DNA of 64,000 nucleotides from Hansfordia pulvinata. Taxonomy: Eukaryota > Ascomycota > Sordariomycetes > Xylariales. Positions within the stretch are counted from its first letter, which is position 1, and each line of letters begins with the position of its first letter. Position numbers and translations under genes: made by a program. The notes below the pieces were generated by a model, which saw only the letters and a list, made by a program, of their open reading frames with translations, was not told where the DNA came from and searched no databases. The stretch is taken from NCBI GenBank assembly GCA_006538405.1, contig BJKQ01000001.1:1-64000 (forward strand). Direction: 5' to 3'. Below, in pieces: positions 56,972 through 64,000 of this stretch.

Positions 56972-59259
56972 TCTACGGATGCGGGGTGCAAGTACGAGGA
57001 GAGCCTCGAGCACCGCCCAATCGGACTCCGTCGGCGTGCTTGCCCATCACCCAGCAGCAGCAGCAGCAGCGGCGGCGGAACCCAGGTGGCCAGTGTTTTA
57101 CAGTCGGGTAGGCTTGCCAACTCGAAACAAAACCGTTCCTCGCTGCGACCCTGGCTCGACGCCCGGCTCAGCTCACATCCCGAGGCCATGTTCGCCTGCT
57201 CTCCCCACGTCGTCGGATGTGTGCTCGTGTGTCACGGGCATACCGATCGCGAATCTGCGACACGGTAGGCAGGCGACCAGGAGAGGTGAACGACATCCCT
57301 GGTAAACACATGGGCTTGAATCTAGCCCCAGGATTAACTACCTAGAGTTAGGGTCCGGGCTGGACGTTCGCGGGGTTTGTCCCTGCTGGGTGACACAGGG
57401 TACTGCGTAGAAGGCCGGAGGCAGACGAGGCTCGGCGGCCGTTGCGCGCAGCGAAGCCCTTCTCCAGACCTGGATTCGACTGACCTTGGGAGACCAAGCT
57501 GCCGGGACCGGCCCATGCCTGCCTGCTTACTATGCGAGTGCTGTGCAACCTGATTCCGCGTCTCGTGGAGCAGCCGTGCAGTGGTGGAGGATCCTCGGCC
57601 GGAGCAGAGGGCCAGAAGACAACATGGGACACGCTCGTTGGATTGTGCGCGGTACTCGTCAAGTAGGTACGCACTTAGTATGTGGTAGGTATCTTGCGCG
57701 GCCATGAGTGTGAAGATATACATTCACTGTGCCATTGCTCGTCCTCCCCCCTATTACGACACTTGCTGGTTCCGCGTCACCTGGAGGAAACCTGGCGCCA
57801 CCTTTTGTTTTTTTAATAATCACCAGCCAGCCCTTGCCATCATATCCGCGTCGCCTGCCTACCTTGGGCCAAGGTACGGTACTCGCGGTCGTATTGCAGG
57901 TGCGCATCGATCGGGGGCGCGATTATCAGATCACTCGGCCTCTCCGTGTGACGGCGACCGGTGGCCGGCGCCACCTGGGAGTGATTTGTCTGCCCGGTTC
58001 ATCCACGCACTATTGGCTATGGGCCGGCTGGGGCACATGCAACTCGCGACAGCGGCGGGCCCTTCCTCATCAAAGCCGTACTCGTACGCGGCGAAGTGCT
58101 GCGACGTATCGTACTTACTCACCTCCCAAGGCCAGGGCCCTACTCGCAACCAAGGTACTATACAAGGTACTTGGAGGAAGTTTGCGTTTGGCATACCTGC
58201 CCGGAAGGTACCTTAGATGGCGGTTCCCGTCCTTGCTGGCTGCATGTCGGCGCCAGAGGCGGTCTGTCTGCTCTGCCCTGGCTGACATGCTCGTCGCCCA
58301 ACTCGGTGCCGCGGAGGGGCGACGCGCCGCTCACCGGGCAGGGTGTTATTGGAAACTCCACCTCTCGCACAGGTGGCCGCCAGCCAGTCAGCCCAAGCAG
58401 GGCCGGGATGCCGTCCACAAGGTACTCGAACGTGGCTTTGCGCTCGGTAAGTAAGGTAAGGTACCTAACCTAAAGCACGTTGAGTACGCGTACGCTGCCT
58501 CAGTCAGGTGGTTTCGAGGTTCGATGCCGCCTCACAGGGGCGTGCGCATGTCGAGGTCAGGTCAACAGATCTCAAGCCCACCACCCTTCGACGTACCACG
58601 GATCCCATGCTGGCCTCCCCCTCGTTACACACATCCTACACGCACGAGTATGCCTGCACGTCCGTCTACGCACACAGGCCCGTACTCGCTCGGTACGGTT
58701 GACGACGGCGAGCGAGCGTGTTTGCCATACGTGATACCGGGGCCCCATAGTATTTCCGTGCTCTTCCTACTTTCGCACCGCTCAAGCCATGACAGGGGGC
58801 CCGTCCTCGCTCGGATCGCCCGACTGGGCCGCCCTGTCGCGGCCGTACGGTATGAGCACACGGATATTCCGCAGTCACTTCTGCCGCCGAGCTGCTCCTA
58901 TGACCCCTCGCCTCGCTAATAAGGGAGCAGCTGGAGAGGAGAGGGCATGATCGGATAGGACAAGACCGGATGGTGGTATGGTGATGGTTGTGGCGGATGT
59001 GGTGGTTTGTGGCCAGCTGCGCTTGGACCTTGGGGCACGCCTGCGCCGCGGGATGTGTCCGATTGCCGTTACGCTTTCACGCTCTTGGGTTTAGTCGAGC
59101 GCTAAACAAACACGCCCATCGGATCCATGAGCGAGCGGGCGGGAGGGCGGACGGGCGCGCCAGCTAGCGAGAAAGTGGGCACGGATGGCGTCGTCGTCTT
59201 GTGGACCGTCACCAAGTAAGTGGCACTCGCTCCCTCCCTCTCCCATACGGAGTACGAGT

Positions 59260-59301
59260 ACACACACACACACGCACTCTCTCTCTCTCTCTCTCTCTCT
59301 C
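59260..59301. repeat. Compound (CA)n-(CT)n microsatellite
   Basis: About seven CA units (59260-59273), then about 12 CT units (59277-59301). It begins immediately at the end of a TACGAGTA octamer (59253-59260). Confidence 0.95.
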
Positions 59302-59748
59302 GCTGGCTCGCTCACGGCAAAACAGGTTGTTCCAGACCTTTTCCCGCCCACCCCTCTCCCCCCGTGCCCCCCGCCCACTGACCGATGCCAAGACGCGAAG
59401 ACCACGACGGTCAAAGGGGAGTACCGGGACCCATCTGGCGGTGCCTGAATCGCTATCGTGCATGCAGACGACGCATAATGGCGGCGACGCCAGCGGACAG
59501 GGCCATGCGCAGCACAGCTCACGGCTGCCGCTTCTCAAACGGCGCGCCGTGGGCCCTCCGCGTCCCCCCCCTTCTCTCTCTCGACCCGTGCCCAATCAGT
59601 AACCTTGTCGCTCCCGGCGTCCGCCTGCGCGCGCATATCCAGGCTGACTTACGACAGGCGGGAGGAGAGGCGGGGAGCGACTGGGGGACATCCAATCCAT
59701 TCCCAAGGGCCGCGGGCCTGGCTCTCAGTTACTCGTACCTAGTAGGGA

Positions 59749-59772
59749 TATCCCTATCCCTATCCCTATCCC
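59749..59772. repeat. Hexanucleotide repeat (TATCCC)4
   Basis: Four perfect TATCCC units preceded by TAGGGA, so that TAGGGATATCCCTA forms a palindrome. The unit is one base away from the telomere unit CCCTAA. Confidence 0.95.
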
Positions 59773-60781
59773 TGAGCTCGGGGCGGCAGTCTGCTGCGTC
59801 TACGAGTAGCTGCATTACTCGTAGGCCGTCAGCTTGCCCATCTGCTTGCCCACCCTCTGACAGCCCCGAGATGGACGCGTGGGGTGTCCCAGGGCCATCC
59901 GGAACCGCGCATTGGGCTCCTCGGCGCGAGAGAGGGGGGCGGCGAGCTCGAGGCAACGTACGAGTATTCACTGGGCAGGTGCCCGTCCAGCCAGGCCGTC
60001 ATCCCACACAGGCGTCCGCCAACCCCGTCGACAGCCGGGGTGGACTGGTTTGAGAAACTCTTGCTTACACGCCGGCCATCCACGGCGGAACGGCTATGCG
60101 TCTAGAAGCAAGGACGTGTTTTGCCCGAGGTATCAGCACAACAACCATACTACCAACCCGTGGCAGAAACGGCCCCCGTCACCACATCCGTCCACAAGCA
60201 GATAGAATAAACCTGTGCTCGCGGACGGCTCCGTCGGGCCCGGCTAGGCACAGTCCAGGCATTCGAGACGGATCTGCTCTTGTCCTGTGCTTGTATGATG
60301 TAGCACTCAGATTTCCGTTGCATCACCCGGGGCTCCGCAAGGCCGACCGTCGCGTAGGTACGCGCAGCCGCCTACTTGCTGCTCGTATTCTTGCCGTCTG
60401 TTGCCACGGGGAAGATCTTGGACGGGGTATGCTTGGGATCGACAGCCGCGCATGTGTGTGGCCGTCGCCGTCAAGGGACATCTCTCATCGTGCAAGCGCA
60501 GAGCCCCCGGCACTCTCGTACGTCCATCCGAAAGAGACGACGCCACGGCCGGTGCCACCGGGCAACCGCCTCGCCCGTTCTGTGGTGGTGGACCTTGCAC
60601 ACCGTGCGTCGAGGAGGCCGACTCGACTTGACGAGCAGCGAGGGAGGCACGCGCTTCGCGTACGAGTATATCAGGTATTTATTTATCGGTCGGATCCCGC
60701 CGTCGTGGATGACGAGGCGATCGAGTCATCATTCACGACCGCGCGGCCGCCGCTCCACCTGATATTGGCGCGTCGACTCCT

Positions 60782-60814
60782 CCCCCCCCCCCCCCCCCCC
60801 TTTTTTTTTCCCCC
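60782..60814. repeat. C19-T9-C5 homopolymer tract
   Basis: Nineteen C, nine T, then five C on the plus strand. Confidence 0.95.
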
Positions 60815-61141
60815 TTCGACCAGGCGCCGACCCTCACCATAAAAAAACCCTCCGAGATTGCGGCTTTCCAGATTGCCATCCGAGACCTGCGCGCGCGGCA
60901 AAGGCACTCTGCTTGCATCTGCGGGAACTCTTCGAGAAGCCTCAGCACCCGATGTGGACAGCGGTGGGACGTGAATGTGCGCAGCTGCCGTTGCGGCTTG
61001 TTAATGACCACTACGAGTATCTTCCGGTGACCCGACCACGAGAGCTATCAGCCATTATTGCCAGCAGTGAGTTCATTTCACACTGTTTTCGCTTTTCTTC
61101 GATTCGGCCCTGATGCTGCATATTTGCGGGTTTTTGCAAAG

Positions 61142-61158
61142 CCCCCCCCCCCCCCCCC
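61142..61158. repeat. Poly-C tract, 17 bases
   Basis: C17 on the plus strand followed by a pyrimidine-rich stretch (TTCCTCCCTCTCTCTCC). Confidence 0.95.
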
Positions 61159-62641
61159 TTCCTCCCTCTCTCTCCCCACTCCTTTTCCTCCCCATCTCCG
61201 TCGAGCATGCAGGCCCGTCTCTTTGGCAAAAGAAGCACATTCCTCGCCGCTCCAACTTCAAGGGAGAGAGACCTTGGACCCTGCCCACGAATCGGGTCTC
61301 CACCGCGCAGAGAATGACGCCAGGGGATCGCTGTCACTAGCCTCCGCGGCCTCGCCCTTGTCGGGTCCTGTAGGCCGTTGAACTCGAAATGGAGGGCGAC
61401 CATCGACGACGTGACCGCCCAGGACCAGTTACGGCCACAGAAGACAAGAGGGAGGGCGGCTGGCGGCCGCCATGAAGACATCCATCACGGGACATCGCTG
61501 CCTCGACGAGATCCGGGCAGGCCCACCTGGGCGGATGATGCCGTGGCCCCCGGTGACGTGACTGTGGTTATGGACGGGGCGCTGCCGTGGCTGTGAAATG
61601 GGGCCGTGCCCTGACCGGAATCCTCGCCGAGTTGTGCCGGCCGTCGAGAACCCGCCTGCCTGTCTATCGACACATGACGGACGATACGAGTACCTGGCCG
61701 GTGGTGTGCGCGGAGAGAGTGTGAAAAAGACAGAGAGAGAGAGAGAGTGTGTGTGAGCAAGGCGGGGACGGAGGGGAGCATTTCAAAAGGGGGCTAACCT
61801 ACCTACTACCTAGTGGCTGCAGGACCCTTGCTCAATGCCACCCCCCCCGTCCGCTGGCACTATAGCTCTTTCAACCTGGCATGGCCACCCTGGCCCACTG
61901 GTATTTGCCGATCCCCCAATAGCCGCTTGAGCCTAGTTGTCGGCACAAGCCAATGGGGCTTCGAGGCGTTCACAACCCTGCGCAAGTGCCATCATCCCCA
62001 GATAGCCTCTCAGATCGGACGAGGGCCTGCATGCCTTAGCCCCCCCAGAGTGCGTGTAGCCGGGAGGGGGTGAGAAGGGAAGGGGGAGCCACATTCAACC
62101 CAACGCCGTCGAGTTCGGAGCACATCATCATGGGCTTTTTGGCCGCCGCCATGCCCTCCTTCAACGAGGTCATGCCGTCAGTCCAGCCCGGCCCTCCCCC
62201 ACCACCGTCACGTCTCTCTGTCTTCTCTGTCTCCTCTCTCCTCTCTTTCTCCCCATGTCCCAGCCTTCCATCACTGCCGCCGCCGTCGCTGCGACTGGGG
62301 GCCGGGAGACCAGACCGAGACGGACCCCTTTTTCGTCTCACGGCCTGTGTCGCTCTTGTCTCTGTCGGCCCCCCGCGGCGAGCACAAGGCCCGGGCTCTT
62401 CCGGGGGCTGAACCTGCGTGCCAACGCCCCAGCGCGCCATCCATGGATAGGCTCGCAGCTCGAGCCAGCCCCCACCTGTCAACCCGAGGTCTCAGATCGG
62501 TACAAGGGGGGCGTCGCGGTTATTTTGCGGCACCTGCACTGGCACTACACTGGCACCGCACTCGCCTCCCGCCGAGCTCGCCGGGCTCAAGCGCGGCGCC
62601 CAACCTCTGGGGTTAGTCCCGGCGGCCGGCATCTGCGTGGT

Positions 62642-62700
62642 ATGTGTGTGTATAGGTGTGTAGGTGTGTGTGTGCGCGCGCGCGCGCGCGTGTGCGTATG
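62642..62700. repeat. Alternating (GT)n/(GC)n tract
   Basis: GT-rich runs lead into an uninterrupted purine-pyrimidine alternation of GT and GC (about 62663-62694), a sequence type able to adopt Z-DNA. Confidence 0.9.
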
Positions 62701-62995
62701 TCTGTGAGCGTGTGTGTGAACGCTACCTACCACCTTAGGTATCCATCACGGGGACGTCTGACACCCTTCGTGTCAGTCGTCGTCATTAGCCTTTACACGA
62801 GCTCCAAGAGGAAACCCCCTCGCTCAGCACACGCCCCCTTGGTGGTGTTCCCACTGCACCGACGATCTCCGTCTACACATCCATTCCTAGAGCCGTCGAG
62901 GGTTGATCCGTTCACCCCTCGTCATGGCTGGGCTCCGCAGACCCCTCTCGACCTTTTCTTGCCCGCGCCTGGCCGACCCACCTTGACTTCGAGAA

Positions 62996-63022
62996 CCCCC
63001 CCCCCCCCCCCCCCCCCCCCCC
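62996..63022. repeat. Poly-C tract, 27 bases, followed by GGGG
   Basis: C27 followed directly by GGGG, the longest homopolymer in the window. Its true length may be unreliable. Confidence 0.9.
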
Positions 63023-63092
63023 GGGGTGAGATATGCCGGAGCCATCCCTCGCGGCCCACTGCACCCCGCCCACTGTAGGTGGAGGCAATGGC

Positions 63093-63140
63093 TGCTTGCT
63101 TGTTTGCTTGCTTGCTTGCCTGCCTGCTTACCTGCCTGCC
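63093..63140. repeat. Degenerate (TGCT/TGCC)12 tetranucleotide array
   Basis: About twelve four-base units alternating TGCT and TGCC, with one TGTT and one TACC variant. Confidence 0.9.
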
Positions 63141-63835
63141 TGAGCTGGCTCCGGATGTGCTTCGAGCTGTGTGCGTGCCGGGTTTTGGCCAGCCGGGACC
63201 GCTGGGTCGCGGGATCGCTGGATCGCGGCGCACCGGGGCCACCGCACCGCAGCACAGCTGTCACTGTCAGGACACCGGGATCCCAATTCACTGCCCAAGA
63301 TACCCTTCCTTGGATGATTTGCATCGCTTCGAGACATTAGCATCTTGCATTTCAACGGCCGCCATCCCTGTCGGTCGTCGCGTGCTCCACTCCGATCCAC
63401 CCGCAGCCCGGCCTTACTATCACTGCTGCTTTCCCACACGCACACGCACACGCCACACGCACACACAAGCTCACACGCGCGCCAGACAGACCGACCGACC
63501 GGCCCTATCACCCCCATGTAACTCGTACCCTGGGGACTGGGCCTGGTCGCTAGCTTGGCTGCCGTGATCCGCCCTACGGGTGAGAACAAGAGCAACGCCC
63601 GGGAATGCGGAGAAGCTAGGGTGAGCGTGCAGGAGGTGGTTCGTTGCTGCCGCCAGCCGCTCGCTCGCTGTACGGGTACCTCGCCGCTCTCACTTGTTCG
63701 CCTCGAGTGGGCTGGCTCCCCGCCCATCGAGAGAGGAGTCCAGAGCTGTGCAGTAAAGAAGCAACGAGCAGGCGGGAACCTGGAAATCCCCATCTCGGGG
63801 CAGGCGTGGGCGAAAAGAAGAAAGGTACCTCAATA

Positions 63836-63840
<5 letters not shown>

Positions 63841-63866
<26 letters not shown>
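63841..63866. repeat. Dinucleotide microsatellite (AG)13
   Basis: Thirteen AG units; a shorter GA tract with an attached GT tract lies at about 61731-61756. Confidence 0.95.
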
Positions 63867-64000
63867 TGCCTCCGCCGCGCACGCGAGGTTTCGCCCGGCC
63901 ACTGGCCTGAGCTCATACCAAGCCTCCTCCTCACTCGGGCCGCCGCCACCACGACGACCGCCGCCGCCGCCGCCGTCGCCGCGACTAACACCGGTGGTGC

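Larger units (their letters stand above)
50841..61692. repeat. Cluster of 16 dispersed TACGAGTA/TACTCGTA octamers
   Basis: Exact copies start at 50841, 51431, 51509, 54830, 56143, 56536, 56781, 58079, 59253, 59730, 59801, 59816, 59959, 60661, 61012 and 61685. Both orientations occur. The flanks share no consensus beyond the eight bases, so these are not fragments of one long repeat. Seven further copies lie at 8211, 9159, 13565, 19272, 29989, 35596 and 46438, all between genes. Near matches with CACGAGTA lie at 55933, 56300 and 58643. Confidence 0.85.
50801..64000. other. 13-kb gene-poor, GC-rich region of microsatellites and TACGAGTA octamers
   Basis: No frame longer than 356 codons occurs, and the longest (minus, 52101-53171) is low-complexity (RWRWRWRW, FFSFLFFF). 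No signal peptide, domain or splice-consistent multi-exon model is visible on either strand. It contains C-homopolymers, CT, GA, CA, GT/GC, GGC, CAG and TGCC microsatellites and 16 exact TACGAGTA/TACTCGTA words. The end (63841-63866 GA repeat, then CCG-rich triplets at 63957-63980) may be the leader of a gene beyond the window. Confidence 0.6.

Overview
This window is the end of a linear fungal chromosome. It begins with 13 uninterrupted CCCTAA telomere repeats. The short GT-AG introns (about 47-200 nt, with CTAAC/CTGAC-like branch sites), the GC-rich coding regions, the AT-rich blocks next to the telomere and the protein families all point to a filamentous ascomycete. A member of the Sordariomycetes, probably Hypocreales, is most likely, but the species cannot be named from the sequence. 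I see no rRNA, tRNA, CRISPR array, intact transposon or bacterial-style operon.

Layout. 1-5.4 kb is AT-rich subtelomere broken by short islands. These hold a small secreted protein (678-1097), the 3' relic of a membrane-protein gene (2728-2930) and a predicted secreted protein gene interrupted by one in-frame TGA (2922-3854). 5.4-20.1 kb is an accessory, lineage-specific zone. It holds a five-exon multi-pass membrane protein (5370-7686), a secreted zinc metalloprotease (9368-10339), a three-exon secreted protein with a possible ADP-ribosyltransferase-like fold (11613-12479), a protein with an RNase H1 N-terminal (viroplasmin-type) domain (13721-15289), a formaldehyde/glutathione Gfa enzyme (16131-16805) and a glycine-rich secreted protein (19345-20127). 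Every predicted secreted protein here is transcribed toward the telomere.

22.8-48.8 kb looks like more ordinary chromosome. It holds a Myb/SANT-like DNA-binding protein, a stand-alone NRPS-like adenylation-thiolation-reductase enzyme, a histidine acid phosphatase whose frame is broken twice, a 1470-residue GYF-domain protein, a TTC27/Emw1-type TPR protein and a secreted nucleoside hydrolase whose first intron has a GC donor. 48.8-64.0 kb has no gene I can support. It is GC-rich intergenic DNA full of microsatellites, C-homopolymers and an over-represented octamer, TACGAGTA.

How the genes fit together. There is no single pathway. The telomere-proximal third looks like a reservoir of host- or environment-facing secreted and membrane proteins in decaying, duplicating DNA. 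The rest mixes housekeeping genes (GYF, TTC27/Emw1), nutrient-scavenging secreted hydrolases (phosphatase, nucleoside hydrolase) and one orphan secondary-metabolism enzyme. The most unusual signal is TACGAGTA/TACTCGTA: I counted 23 exact copies by eye where about two are expected. All are outside the genes and 16 fall between 50.8 and 61.7 kb.
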